Positions 1 through 8,289 are shown, counted from the first letter of the stretch. The stretch: DNA of 64,000 bases from Abditibacterium sp. (GCA_030448265.1 JAUJNG010000017.1:63509-127508), one strand, 5' to 3'. Numbers and translations are program-made. The notes: a model not told the origin generated them from the sequence alone.

Positions 1-1
1 C

Positions 2-316
2 GCCGATATTCGCGCCCGCGCCGCGACGTTCTTGACGCTCAGCGTCCGCAGCGTCGCTCGCATGATGCTGGGCCGGCGTTTAGAGCGCGCCATGATCTCG
101 GAAAACGGCGATTCCGCCGCGCCCATCGAACTTTCCATCGCGTTGCGCGGCGGATTGTTCGAAGACGATTATATGCGCGCCAGTCTGGGATTCGCCGTGA
201 CCGAAGCGATGGTCGAACTCAAACGCGATTTTCTGCCGATTTCGTCGTGGCGCGTGGTCAAACCGCGCCACGATGCTGCGGTGGGCGCCGCGATTCTGGC
301 TCAGCTTCTGGTTTAG
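2..316 (+). CDS. C-terminal fragment of a probable BadF/BadG-type ATPase (N-acetylglucosamine kinase-like)
   Basis: The gene enters from the left edge, so only the last 104 residues are seen and no start is available. The visible part carries a 'IALRGGLF' strand-turn-glycine motif and ends with 'KPRHDAAVGAAILAQ'. This order (ALxGGxF, then PxxxxxxGAxxLA) is what the C-terminal half of BadF/BadG/BcrA-type ATPases and eukaryote-like N-acetylglucosamine kinases shows. Such enzymes phosphorylate amino sugars or drive a reductase with ATP. The stop codon lies at the outer edge of a 42-bp perfect inverted repeat shared with the converging gene on the other strand. The family assignment rests on a short stretch and is moderate; the ATP- and sugar-binding N-terminal half is outside the window. 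Confidence 0.5.
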   Translation, partial: ADIRARAATFLTLSVRSVARMMLGRRLERAMISENGDSAAPIELSIALRGGLFEDDYMRASLGFAVTEAMVELKRDFLPISSWRVVKPRHDAAVGAAILAQLLV

Positions 317-414
317 GTTCACACAAAGAACACCAAGATCGCACAAAGAAAACAAAGAAATTTAAGAAAATCCTTTGTTTTCTTTGTGCGATCTTGGTGT
401 TCTTTGTGTGAACC
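316..414. repeat. 42-bp perfect inverted repeat between convergent genes
   Basis: Arms at 316-357 and 373-414 are perfectly complementary over 42 nt, with a 15-nt spacer. The arm is made of short purine-rich words around ACAAAGAA. The element fills the whole space between two converging genes: it starts in the stop codon of the left gene and ends 3 nt before the stop of the right one. It may act as a bidirectional terminator, but it is far longer than the ordinary terminators elsewhere in this window and lacks a clean U-tract. I place it in the hairpin set described in the findings. Confidence 0.9.
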
Positions 415-417
415 CCT

Positions 418-2208
418 TTATTGCCCTGCCAATTTCGGCATCCAACCCTGTTCCGGCGGCAGGGGCACGCTTTCCAGCAGGGCGCGAACTTTCGCGGCAT
501 CGTAATTTTTGGTCTTGCGAAACAGCAGAACCTGGGGATGATCGTAGACGGAGAGGGCTTCTTCGGCGTTGGAGTCGGGAAACTGAAGCGGCCCCAACTG
601 CGGATACGAAACGAACTGTTTTTCGAGGTGAAATCCCAGGCGGTTGGAAAAGAGCGCGTAGTAAAACTGCGACATCATCGGCCATTTTTGGGGCCAGCGC
701 GGGATGTTTTGCCAACTGCGGCCCGACGAAATGAAAATCCACTCGGCAGCGTCCAGTTTGGCCATTAAACTGGCGCGTTTTTGGGGCGTATCGAGGTCGA
801 AACTGTCGAGCGTCACCGCGCTGAGATTTCCATGGCCCACCGCCCACGAAATGGGCAGACCTTCATCCCAGTCGGTTTCGTTCGCCACGACGGTGCCAGG
901 CGCGATGTTTTGAAGAATCCATCGCGAAGCCGCGAGGCGCGTGTGAGTGCGCCCATAAATCGAGGCAACGCTCGCGCCCCACAACGTCGTGAGCAGAGCG
1001 ACCAAGAGCGCGCCCCAGCGAAAAACCGCGCGGCGCTGTTCGATTTCGCTCCAGAAATGCGCCGCCAGAAGCGCGCAAAACGGCGTCATGGGCAGAAAAT
1101 AGCGGGTGAATTTGGAAAACGCCGCGCCCTGAATTCCGAACATCACGACGGCGAAAAGCGCGCCCACCAGCAAAATCGCGTGACCGCGCGGGCGACGCGC
1201 CAAAACCAGCAAACCTGCCCCCGCCGACAGCAGAAACGGCCAGCCGTAGCCCCAGAAGCCCAGGTTCCAAAGCGAAAAAATCCAGGGCGTGCGCCCGATC
1301 CACTGCACGTTGAAGGGAACATCGACTTCGCCGCGCGTGATGGCGGCTTGAGTCGCCACCTCGCGCCAGAAACGCGGGTCGGGTCGTAAATCGAAGAATC
1401 CGCCCGCGATTTCACCGCGAAAAGCCATCGGATGCCCGATGCGAAAGCAAATGATGGCCGCGAAACCACACAAAAGCGCGCAAAAAACGGTGCGGCGCGG
1501 CGGGTTGCACCTCGCAAAAACGACCAGAAATCCCAGCAGCGCGACGACAAACAGCGCCGCCGAGATTTTGCACGCGAGGGCCGCGCCGAAAAACGCGCCC
1601 GTCAAAAGCGCGTCGCGCGTTTTGTTTTCCCCAATCAGTCGGGTTCCGGCCCAGAAACTCGCGGTCAAAAAGCACGCCGCGAAAGCATCGGTGACGAAAA
1701 AGTGGGCGTGCTGGATGTGAAGCGCCGCGCCCGCGACTAAAACCGCCGCCAAAATGGCACCTTGGGTCGAAAACAAACGCCGCGCGATGAGAAAGGTAAA
1801 CAGAACCGTGCCGCAATCGAACAGCGCCGACAGAAAACGGCCCGTCAGCAAAAAATCGGCGCTCGGCGCCAGAATCGCGGCGATTTTGAGCAGAAAAAGC
1901 GGCAACTGCCCATAAACGAAATGAGTGTTCGGCAGATTGGCCGGATTAAGCGGCGACACGCTCGAATCGAAAAACTGCGAAGCCGAAGCCGGAAAATTCA
2001 AGCTTTGCGCGACGGTGATGCAAAACCGCTCATCGGGATGCAAAAGCGTGCCCTCGTCCCAGTTCAGACCGTAGAAGCGACAGAGGATCAAGAAGGGGAG
2101 AAGGGGAGAAAGGGAGTAGAGGAGTGGGAGCCAACGAAGCGACCTTGCCGCTTCGTCTTTTCTTTCTCCCCTTCTCCCCTTCTCCCCTTCTCCCCCTCTG
2201 ATTTTCAC
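418..2208 (-). CDS. GT-C fold membrane glycosyltransferase (PMT/ArnT-like, family 39 type)
   Basis: This 596-residue protein has about ten hydrophobic segments. After the first membrane helix comes an acidic loop with 'NWDEG..LHPDERF', matching the catalytic Asp region of dolichyl-phosphate-mannose mannosyltransferase and ArnT-like GT-C enzymes. They move a sugar from a polyprenyl-phosphate carrier onto a protein or lipid at the outer face of the membrane. The GTG start overlaps the stop of the upstream gene by 4 nt (GTGA), so the two are translationally coupled. The first 30 or so residues are highly charged and encoded by an inverted repeat with four G-runs, so they look like a secondary addition in front of the first helix. 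The substrate is unknown. Confidence 0.75.
   Translation of the reverse strand: MKIRGGEGEKGRRGERKDEAARSLRWLPLLYSLSPLLPFLILCRFYGLNWDEGTLLHPDERFCITVAQSLNFPASASQFFDSSVSPLNPANLPNTHFVYGQLPLFLLKIAAILAPSADFLLTGRFLSALFDCGTVLFTFLIARRLFSTQGAILAAVLVAGAALHIQHAHFFVTDAFAACFLTASFWAGTRLIGENKTRDALLTGAFFGAALACKISAALFVVALLGFLVVFARCNPPRRTVFCALLCGFAAIICFRIGHPMAFRGEIAGGFFDLRPDPRFWREVATQAAITRGEVDVPFNVQWIGRTPWIFSLWNLGFWGYGWPFLLSAGAGLLVLARRPRGHAILLVGALFAVVMFGIQGAAFSKFTRYFLPMTPFCALLAAHFWSEIEQRRAVFRWGALLVALLTTLWGASVASIYGRTHTRLAASRWILQNIAPGTVVANETDWDEGLPISWAVGHGNLSAVTLDSFDLDTPQKRASLMAKLDAAEWIFISSGRSWQNIPRWPQKWPMMSQFYYALFSNRLGFHLEKQFVSYPQLGPLQFPDSNAEEALSVYDHPQVLLFRKTKNYDAAKVRALLESVPLPPEQGWMPKLAGQ
2091..2196. repeat. Inverted repeat with G-quadruplex-forming arm at the 5' end of the GT-C gene
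   Basis: Arms at 2091-2112 and 2162-2183 are perfectly complementary over 22 nt and are made of GGGGAGAA-type units. A second small stem lies inside (2134-2141 with 2149-2156). On the minus (coding) strand the region 2168-2196 has four G-runs of 4, 4, 4 and 5, each separated by AGAA, a textbook quadruplex pattern. It begins about 12 nt after the GTG start codon, so it would be within the ribosome's first footprint on the mRNA. Confidence 0.85.
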
Positions 2209-3494
2209 AGGTTGTAATCGCTCCCGTTCAGCACGCGGTTATGATCGCGGCGGTCGTGCTGGGGCAGGGGGAAGCGGTCGGGGCGCAGGCGATGGAGAAC
2301 GCGAAAGGTGTATTGCAGGCAGGAGCCGATTTTGTCGCGGGTTTGGGCGTCGTGCCAGAGCACCCTTTGCACTTCGCGCAAGCGTTCGATGGCGGTTTCG
2401 GGAATGGCGTTGCGGTCGCCCTGTGGGGCGATGCCTTCAAGAAGACTCAACAGGTGACTGGCCAACTGGTGAGGTTTGTGATGGCCCGTGCCGTAAGTTT
2501 CTGGCTCGTTATTGGCGTGTTGCGCGAACTCTTCGATGAGCAAAGGCGCTGCTTCAGGCAGCAATTCGGTTAAGCGACGCGACATACGCAGATATTGAAT
2601 GTGATGTTTGGCAGTTTTGCGAAGCAATCCGCGTTTTTCGAGGTCGTCGGTGAAGCCCGAACGCTCGTCGTTCCAGAAAAAACGCTCAGTTTCAATCGCG
2701 CAGCGCACCCAGAACGCGGCCTGCTCCTGGTGCGGCAACCTGGCGATTTCGCTTTCCAGCTTCTCGCGCGCTTCGACGGCGGCGTAAGGCTCGCCCATCA
2801 TCCACTCTTCCATGCCGCGTGCCAGCCCTGGCGGATTGGCGCGGTGCGTGGGGTCGAGGCCCCATTCGTAGCCGACATCGTTGGTCGCCATGATTCCGAT
2901 GGGCACGTCGCGCCCGCAAACCTCGCGCACGGCGCCGCTCGCGTGCAACGCGTGAATCACGTTTTCCAAAATCGGGAAGAACACCGCGTTGAAATCAAGA
3001 GGCGCCAGAACGCCCATTGTGGATGATAAATAGCGCCGCTCGGAAGCCGGAATTTCGAGCGCATCCAGACGCGTTTCCAATTGCTTCTTTAGTTCGGGAG
3101 TCAATTCGTCTTCGTCCCAGCGAAAGGGCCACAGCCATTGAAAGGTTTCCCATTTGCGCCGCGCGCCTTCGTCGGGCAAAAGCGACTCATAAAAAGCGCT
3201 TTGGAGAAAGAAACCGGCGGCATCGCGCGTTTCGTCACAGAGTTGAAGAACGGTTTCGCCCGACGCCGACCAGCCCGACCATTTCGAGCCGTAATTCTGC
3301 GCTTTTTCAGGCGTTACATCAGATTCGATGAGCCACGCCAGCGAAGTCACTTCCGGCCAATAAGCGCCGCCTTCATCGAGCGACAGCACCAGATAAAAAG
3401 CGTAAATTTCGCGCGCTTGCGACGGATCAATCTGTCGAATCGCGGCGCTTAGACGCTCGAAAAGATGGGTTTCGAGCGGAGGAGTAGAGTTCAA
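2205..3494 (-). CDS. Hypothetical protein, 429 aa
   Basis: I do not recognise a family. The protein is soluble, acidic, rich in Trp and Glu, and has no signal peptide or membrane helix. Its N-terminal part ('IYAFYLVLSLDEGGAYWPEV') faintly resembles DUF4303-type immunity or housekeeping proteins, but I would not rely on that. The start is a TTG that overlaps the stop of the SMP-30-like gene by 4 nt (TTGA), and its own stop overlaps the GTG of the GT-C gene, so it is the middle member of a tightly packed minus-strand operon. An inverted repeat spans its first codons and the last codons of the upstream gene, so the exact N-terminus is uncertain. Confidence 0.6.
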   Translation of the reverse strand: MNSTPPLETHLFERLSAAIRQIDPSQAREIYAFYLVLSLDEGGAYWPEVTSLAWLIESDVTPEKAQNYGSKWSGWSASGETVLQLCDETRDAAGFFLQSAFYESLLPDEGARRKWETFQWLWPFRWDEDELTPELKKQLETRLDALEIPASERRYLSSTMGVLAPLDFNAVFFPILENVIHALHASGAVREVCGRDVPIGIMATNDVGYEWGLDPTHRANPPGLARGMEEWMMGEPYAAVEAREKLESEIARLPHQEQAAFWVRCAIETERFFWNDERSGFTDDLEKRGLLRKTAKHHIQYLRMSRRLTELLPEAAPLLIEEFAQHANNEPETYGTGHHKPHQLASHLLSLLEGIAPQGDRNAIPETAIERLREVQRVLWHDAQTRDKIGSCLQYTFRVLHRLRPDRFPLPQHDRRDHNRVLNGSDYNL

Positions 3495-3564
3495 CGCAAC
3501 TCCTTCGCCGCTCGCTTAGCCCCCACTCCTCCGCTCCTCTGCTCCCCCGCTCCTCCGCTCGAAA
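3470..3564. repeat. Inverted repeat spanning a gene junction
   Basis: A 15-nt arm at 3470-3484 is the exact complement of 3550-3564, with further GAGCGGGGGAG-type repeats in between. The element covers the first codons of the unknown gene and the last 20 or so codons of the SMP-30-like gene, both on the minus strand. It therefore changed the C-terminus of one protein (a Gly/Arg-rich tail) and the N-terminus of the other. Confidence 0.7.
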
Positions 3565-4450
3565 GCCGCACGGTGTAAACCGAATCCCGCGCCGTAATCA
3601 TCAACGTTTTGCCGTCGGCGCCGCCAAAGGCGAGGTTGGCGGGGTTTTTTGGCGTGGGGATTTTGCCGAGCAGTCCGCCGCGCGGCGCGAAAATCCAGAT
3701 GCCGCCTGGCCCCGCGACATAAAGCCGGCCCGCAGCGTCGATTTTCATGCCGTCGGGAGCGCCAGGTTTGGGAAGCGTCGCCAGCAGCGTTTTGTTGGAA
3801 AGCGCGCCGTTTTTGTCCACATCGAAACGAAAAATGGTGCCTTCCTGCGAATCGTTGACGTAAAGCGTCCTTTCATCGGGCGAAAAAGCGATTCCGTTGG
3901 GCTGAATCCATTCTTTGTCCAAAAGTTGCAGCCGTCCGTCGGGGAAAAGGCGGTAGAGGCCGCGAAAATCGAGTTCGAGCTGGTTTTTGGGCGTGCCGTA
4001 AGTCGGGTCGGTGAAATAAATCGAGCCGTCGGATTTGATCGCCAGATCGTTGGGCGAATTGAGACGCTTGCCTTCGTAGCGGTCGGCGAGGGTGTCGAAG
4101 GTGCCGCGCTCCGATTTGCGCGACACGCGGCGCTCGTGTTCGCACGAAACCAATCGTCCCTGAGCATCGTAGGCGTTGCCGTTGGTATGGCCAGACGGCT
4201 TACGAATGATTTCGGTCTTTCCTGCGGGAGTGATTTTGAAAATCGTGTTGGCCGGTATGTCGGAAAAAACCCAGAAACCGCGCGGATTCCACACGGGGCC
4301 TTCAACAAAGCGAAAACCTGTGGCCAAAGTTTCAATCTTGGCGTCAGGCGCCACGACGCGCGCCAAAGCATCGGCGGGGAGCGGATCGGCGAGTGGAAGA
4401 CTGGCGCCGCATCCAGCGAAAACGAGGGGAAACAATGCCGCGATTTTCAT
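3491..4450 (-). CDS. SMP-30/gluconolactonase-like lipoprotein
   Basis: A 319-residue beta-propeller protein of the SMP-30/gluconolactonase/LRE family, which hydrolyses sugar lactones or related esters with a bound divalent metal. Motifs in order: 'FVEGPVW' (metal Glu, about residue 48), 'SPNDLAIKSDGSIYFTDP' (Asn and Asp ligands), 'PNGIAFSPDE' and 'APDGMKIDAAGRLYVA'. The first 14 residues form a short hydrophobic signal ending in F-A-G-C, a plausible lipobox, so the mature enzyme is probably membrane-anchored outside the cytoplasm. It starts 3 nt after rodA stops and overlaps the next gene by 4 nt. The C-terminal 20 residues, rich in Gly, Arg and Ala, are encoded by an inverted repeat and are likely an addition. 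Confidence 0.88.
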   Translation of the reverse strand: MKIAALFPLVFAGCGASLPLADPLPADALARVVAPDAKIETLATGFRFVEGPVWNPRGFWVFSDIPANTIFKITPAGKTEIIRKPSGHTNGNAYDAQGRLVSCEHERRVSRKSERGTFDTLADRYEGKRLNSPNDLAIKSDGSIYFTDPTYGTPKNQLELDFRGLYRLFPDGRLQLLDKEWIQPNGIAFSPDERTLYVNDSQEGTIFRFDVDKNGALSNKTLLATLPKPGAPDGMKIDAAGRLYVAGPGGIWIFAPRGGLLGKIPTPKNPANLAFGGADGKTLMITARDSVYTVRLSSGGAGEQRSGGVGAKRAAKELR

Positions 4451-4453
4451 AAT

Positions 4454-5635
4454 TCACCGCCTGCCATGCGCGCTGACGCTCTGCAACAGTCCCACGCCGA
4501 GCGAAAAGGCCAGAAAACTCGATCCGCCATAGGAAAAAAACGGCAGGGGCACGCCGGTGATGGGCATGACGCGCATCGTCATGCCCATGTTGATGATGCA
4601 GTGAAACGCCAGCAGCGCCGTGAAGCCGCCGCACAGCAAGACGCCGAAATAATTATCGGCGCTCATCGCCAGACTCGAAGTGCGAAACAGCAAAAACAAA
4701 TACGCCGCCAGAAGCGCCGCCCCGCCCGCGAAACCGAGTTCCTCGGCCACGACGGTGAAAATGAAATCGGTGTTGTTTTCGGGCACATAGCGCGCCTGAT
4801 TCTGCATGCCCTGGCCGTAACCCTGCCCCGTAATCTGCCCGCTCCCGATGGCGATGAGGCTCTGGCGCAGTTGATAGCCGCCCGCTTCGGGCGCGGCGTT
4901 GGGATTGATGAACGACGCCAGCCGCGCGGTTTGGTGCGGCTTCAAAATCCCGACCTGCCACGCGGCGGCGAAGACAAATCCCGCGACGATAAGGACGCCC
5001 AGCAGATGTTTGAGGCGTGCGCCGCCGAAAAACAGCATCCCGAACCAGATCGACAGCGTGGCGAGCATGGTTCCAAAATCGGGCTGTTTGAGAATCAGCA
5101 AAAGCGGCGGCGCCAGATAGAGCAGCGAGAGCAGAATCGTCTTGATTTCGCCGATTTTTTCCTGTTTGCGCGTCAAAAACGCCGCGAGCGAGAGCAGAAC
5201 CGCGATTTTGGAAAATTCCGACATTTGCAGTGAAATCGGCCCCACGATAATCCACGATTTGGCGCCGTTGACTTCGCGCCCAATCATCAAAACGATGAGC
5301 AGCGACACCAGATTGAGTCCGTAAACCCAGCCCTGCAAATGCATCAGCCAGCGATAATCGAGAAACGCGAGGGCCAGCATCGCCGCGACGCCCACCACCA
5401 CGAAGGCGATTTGCTTGGTCGCATCGGGAATGCGCGAACTTTCCACCGGCGCGCGGCGCGCCGTCGCGGGCGCCAGACGCGCGGCGGGGGCTTGAATGGC
5501 GGGCTGCGTCGCCGAAACGACGGTGAACACGCCCCACACCGCCAGCACGATGGTGACCAGCAGAAGTGGCCAATCGAGGCCGAGAAACGAAGCGCGCGAA
5601 GCGACGGAAGAATGAGGAGCGGAAACGACGGCCAT
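4454..5635 (-). CDS. rodA: Rod-shape/division SEDS peptidoglycan polymerase RodA
   Basis: A 393-residue polytopic membrane protein with the SEDS-family signature near the C-terminus, 'GVPLPFFSYGGSS', and the periplasmic 'GQ.TGQGYGQGMQNQ..YVPE..TDFIF' region that carries the catalytic Asp loop. SEDS proteins polymerise glycan strands from lipid II with a class B PBP. The motif 'RVMPITGVPLPFFSYGG' favours RodA over FtsW, but no mreBCD or PBP2 gene is next to it, so the choice is moderate. A long Ala/Arg-rich cytoplasmic stretch follows the first helix (about residues 45-70). It is the first gene of a four-gene minus-strand operon. Confidence 0.85.
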   Translation of the reverse strand: MAVVSAPHSSVASRASFLGLDWPLLLVTIVLAVWGVFTVVSATQPAIQAPAARLAPATARRAPVESSRIPDATKQIAFVVVGVAAMLALAFLDYRWLMHLQGWVYGLNLVSLLIVLMIGREVNGAKSWIIVGPISLQMSEFSKIAVLLSLAAFLTRKQEKIGEIKTILLSLLYLAPPLLLILKQPDFGTMLATLSIWFGMLFFGGARLKHLLGVLIVAGFVFAAAWQVGILKPHQTARLASFINPNAAPEAGGYQLRQSLIAIGSGQITGQGYGQGMQNQARYVPENNTDFIFTVVAEELGFAGGAALLAAYLFLLFRTSSLAMSADNYFGVLLCGGFTALLAFHCIINMGMTMRVMPITGVPLPFFSYGGSSFLAFSLGVGLLQSVSAHGRR

Positions 5636-5718
5636 AAAATTGGTGTTTTGCCAGTTTAGGTTTTTCGCGCGACTCCGTGAGGCGAAAACGGCAAGCCCGA
5701 ACAGTTTTTTCGAGATTA

Positions 5719-5802
5719 GAGAACGCGAAGCGTCAGCGAGTGAGGCATTTCTGCCACTTGAAAGTAACTGCTATGCCTCACTCACTGACGCTTCGCGTTC
5801 TC
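5719..5802. repeat. 30-nt-arm inverted repeat, copy 1 of the GAACGCGAAGCGT family
   Basis: Arms 5719-5748 and 5773-5802 are complementary at 29 of 30 positions. The same sequence, with only a few changes, forms another inverted repeat at 7681-7762. It lies in the leader of the Nif3-like gene and even supplies an in-frame ATG (5773) that could add 23 residues, though the ATG at 5842 fits the family better. Confidence 0.9.
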
Positions 5803-5841
5803 CAAGTGGCTCATCTACACTGGGAAGCGCCGCTTCGATTT

Positions 5842-6951
5842 ATGCCCCAAATTTCCGCTCTGCTTCGCGCCCTCGACGCCCGTTTTCCCTTTGCGCGCGC
5901 CGAAAGCTGGGACAAAACCGGTCTGCAAATCGGCGACGCCAACACCGAAATTGCCTCAGTTCTGGTCGCCTACGAAATCACCGACGCCGTTCTCGACGAG
6001 GCGCGCGAGGGCGAATGTCTGGCGGTTTATCACCCGCTCCTTTTTCGGCCCCTGGAAAATCTCGATTTCAAAAATCACACCGCGCGCCTCGCCGCGCGCA
6101 TTGTGGAGCAGAAACAAAGTCTCGTCGCGGTTCACACCGCGCTCGATGGCGCCTCGCCGCCGCGAGCGCTGGGCGATGCGCTTGCCGCGCAGTTGGGGCT
6201 GCGAAATGTGCGCGTTTTGAAGGCATCGGGAAGCGAAAAGCTGGTCAAAATCGGCGTCCATGTGCCCGCCGCCAACGTTGAAACCGTTTCCGAAGCCGCT
6301 TGGAACGCGGGCGCCGGAAAAATCGGCCACTTGTATGACCGCGCCAGTTTTCGCTTCGGTGGAACCGGCACTTTTCGACCACTTCAAGGCGCCAATCCCA
6401 CTCTGGGAAACGTCGGGAATCTCGAAAAAGTGGAAGAAATTCGCCTTGAAGTCGTGGCGAGTGAAACTAAACTCGGCGCCATCGTCGCGGCGCTCAAAAA
6501 CGCGCATCCTTACGAGGAAATGGCATACGATGTGGTGTCGCTGCTCAACGCCGACGAAAATCAAAGTTACGGCCCCGCGCGCCTCGGTGAGGTCGCGCCG
6601 CAGGGTCTGGATGAGTTCGCCGCGTCGGTTCAAAAGGCGCTGAGTCCGCCCAATTTGCGAATCGTGCGCGCTAAAAACGAGGTGAAATTGGTGGTTTGCT
6701 GCCCAGGCGCGGGCGCGAGTTTCATCGCTGCGGCCTCGCGCGCGGGCGCCGATTGTCTGGTGTGCGGCGACATCAAGCATCACGACGCGCTTCAGGCGCG
6801 CGCGCTGGGAATTTCCCTTCTCGATGTCACCCACGCCGCGACCGAACGCGCCACCATCCCGCTTATCGCCGAGGTTCTGCAAGAAATCGAGGGTTTGGAA
6901 GTGCGGCGCGCGGCGTTGGAAAATCCGTTTTCGTCTCCTGGCGTCGGTTAA
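5842..6951 (+). CDS. Nif3-like dinuclear metal centre protein with PII-like insertion
   Basis: A 369-residue member of the Nif3/YbgI/YqfO family, toroidal hexamers with two metal ions per subunit and of debated function. The length matches the YqfO type, which carries a PII-like domain in the middle (here about 210-290, with 'HPYEEMAYDV'). Metal motifs: 'VYHPLLF' (residues 62-68), 'HTALD', and 'CGDIKHHDAL...LLDVTHAATER'. In most members the first motif has two adjacent His; here the first is Tyr63 and only His64 remains. ATG 5842 is chosen because the conserved N-terminus begins there; an upstream ATG at 5773 lies inside an inverted repeat. The zinc-ribbon gene follows by 19 nt, a common pairing. 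Confidence 0.88.
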   Translation: MPQISALLRALDARFPFARAESWDKTGLQIGDANTEIASVLVAYEITDAVLDEAREGECLAVYHPLLFRPLENLDFKNHTARLAARIVEQKQSLVAVHTALDGASPPRALGDALAAQLGLRNVRVLKASGSEKLVKIGVHVPAANVETVSEAAWNAGAGKIGHLYDRASFRFGGTGTFRPLQGANPTLGNVGNLEKVEEIRLEVVASETKLGAIVAALKNAHPYEEMAYDVVSLLNADENQSYGPARLGEVAPQGLDEFAASVQKALSPPNLRIVRAKNEVKLVVCCPGAGASFIAAASRAGADCLVCGDIKHHDALQARALGISLLDVTHAATERATIPLIAEVLQEIEGLEVRRAALENPFSSPGVG

Positions 6952-6970
6952 AATTGGAGGCGGGGAAATT

Positions 6971-7657
6971 ATGAATCGCGCTTTGCTGGAATTGCAGGAA
7001 ATCGACAACTCAATCGCCGCTCTGACGCGCGAAAAAACCGCGCTCGACGACGGCACGGCGGCGCGCGGCGCGCGCGATACGCTCGAACAGGCCGTCGCCG
7101 CCTCGGTCGCGCAGACTCAGAAAACCGCCGTCGAAAGAAGCGCGCGCGAACTCGAACTCAAAACGGCCGAAGAAAAAATCGCGCGCCAGCAGTCGCGTTT
7201 GATGAGCGCGTCGTCGCCGCACGAAATCACCGCGCTGCAACGCGATATCGAAGCCCTGACTCGCGCGCGCGGCGATCTCGATGAGGCGATTTTGAATTTG
7301 ATGGACGAGGGCGAAACCCAGACCGCGCAGCTTGCCAAATTTCAATCTCAGTTGGAAAGCGCCAAAACGGAGGTCGAGGCCATCGAAACCCGTTTCGCCA
7401 GTGAAACGGCGCGGCTGGAGCGCGAATTGGCGGCGGCGCGCGAACGGCGCGGCGAGGCCGAAGCGGCGCTTTCGCCCGCCGAACGCGAAAAATTCGCGGC
7501 GTTCGCCAAAAAATTCGGCGGGATTGCGGTTGGCAAAGCCGTCAGGGACAATTGCAGCGCGTGCGGCGCCGCGATTTTGACTTTCACGCGACACGAAGCC
7601 AAAAACCAGCAGTTCCCAACCTGCGAAGGCTGCGGGCGACTGATTTTTATCGAGTGA
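6971..7657 (+). CDS. Coiled-coil protein with C4-type zinc ribbon (CT398/zf-RING_7 family)
   Basis: A 228-residue soluble protein. Residues 1-165 are a long Ala/Glu/Arg-rich coiled coil. The C-terminus carries two Cys pairs, 'CSACGAAI' and 'CEGCGRLIFIE', which form a zinc ribbon. This is the layout of the CT398/zf-RING_7 family, thought to bind nucleic acid or to act as an adaptor for hydrolases; its role is not established. The ATG at 6971 is preceded by GGAGG at 6956-6960. It is almost certainly co-transcribed with the Nif3-like gene, as in many bacteria. Confidence 0.85.
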   Translation: MNRALLELQEIDNSIAALTREKTALDDGTAARGARDTLEQAVAASVAQTQKTAVERSARELELKTAEEKIARQQSRLMSASSPHEITALQRDIEALTRARGDLDEAILNLMDEGETQTAQLAKFQSQLESAKTEVEAIETRFASETARLERELAAARERRGEAEAALSPAEREKFAAFAKKFGGIAVGKAVRDNCSACGAAILTFTRHEAKNQQFPTCEGCGRLIFIE

Positions 7658-7680
7658 AACTGAGGTTTTCGCTGGCATAG

Positions 7681-7762
7681 AGAACGCGAAGCGTGAGCGA
7701 GTGAGGCATGACTGAGACTTCATAGTGGCAATCATGCTTCACTCGCTCACGCTTCGCGTTCT
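7681..7762. repeat. 31-nt-arm inverted repeat, copy 2 of the GAACGCGAAGCGT family
   Basis: Arms 7681-7711 and 7732-7762 are complementary at 30 of 31 positions. The arm is nearly the same as that at 5719-5748. The two copies bracket the Nif3-like/zinc-ribbon gene pair. This copy follows the zinc-ribbon stop by 23 nt and could also work as a transcript end. Confidence 0.9.
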
Positions 7763-7800
7763 TCACGCTACGAACTCTGCCAAAATTTTAAGACATTCCT

Positions 7801-8283
7801 ATGAAATCTGAAAAACCCTCGTCGCATTGGCCCCGTTGGGCGTTCTGGGTATTGCCGTTGCTGCTTTTGGTGGTCGCGGCGAAGTGGCTCAACCCCAATC
7901 CGCCAGTCAGCGCCGTCGAGACTTCGCCCGATGCCGACGACGCCGAACTCAAAACCCGTTTTTATCGCGCTTCGTGGTCGGAGGGCGTGAGCGCGGCGCA
8001 ACGAGTTCTGCATCAGCAGCGCACGTATGGCCGCGCCTGGAAAATGGGCCGCAACTCGATTACCGGCACGCGGCCAGGCGAAAAGTTGGTGGAAGTTTTA
8101 CGCGCTCAGGTGCCGGTCGTGATTTTTACCGACGATCTGGAAGTGACACTGCGCGAGGAAGACGAAGGGCACATCCGCGTCGATGTGAAGTCCAAATCGC
8201 GCATCGGACGCGGCGATTTCGGCGAAAATAGGCGCCATGTGGTGCAGTTTTTGGCGGCGCTTGACCGGAAACTTGAGGTTTGA
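7801..8283 (+). CDS. DUF1499 family membrane-anchored protein
   Basis: A 160-residue protein with one N-terminal membrane helix (about residues 12-28) and an extracytoplasmic domain. The C-terminal half, 'IFTDDLEVTLRE....IRVDVKSKSRIGRGDFGENRR', is the core of DUF1499: a strand ending in F-x-D, then V-x-S-x-S-R-x-G-x-x-D-x-G-x-N-R-x-x. The biochemical role of DUF1499 is unknown. It stands alone between an inverted repeat and a broken small gene. Confidence 0.82.
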   Translation: MKSEKPSSHWPRWAFWVLPLLLLVVAAKWLNPNPPVSAVETSPDADDAELKTRFYRASWSEGVSAAQRVLHQQRTYGRAWKMGRNSITGTRPGEKLVEVLRAQVPVVIFTDDLEVTLREEDEGHIRVDVKSKSRIGRGDFGENRRHVVQFLAALDRKLEV

Positions 8284-8289
8284 AATGAC

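Noticed and set aside
316..414. CRISPR array
   Set aside because: The repeats are inverted, single-copy per locus and lack regular spacers. I saw no CRISPR array or cas gene in the window.
3926..5233. A 435-codon open frame on the plus strand across rodA
   Set aside because: It is Arg/Gln-rich shadow sequence opposite rodA and the SMP-30-like gene, both of which have clear family motifs.
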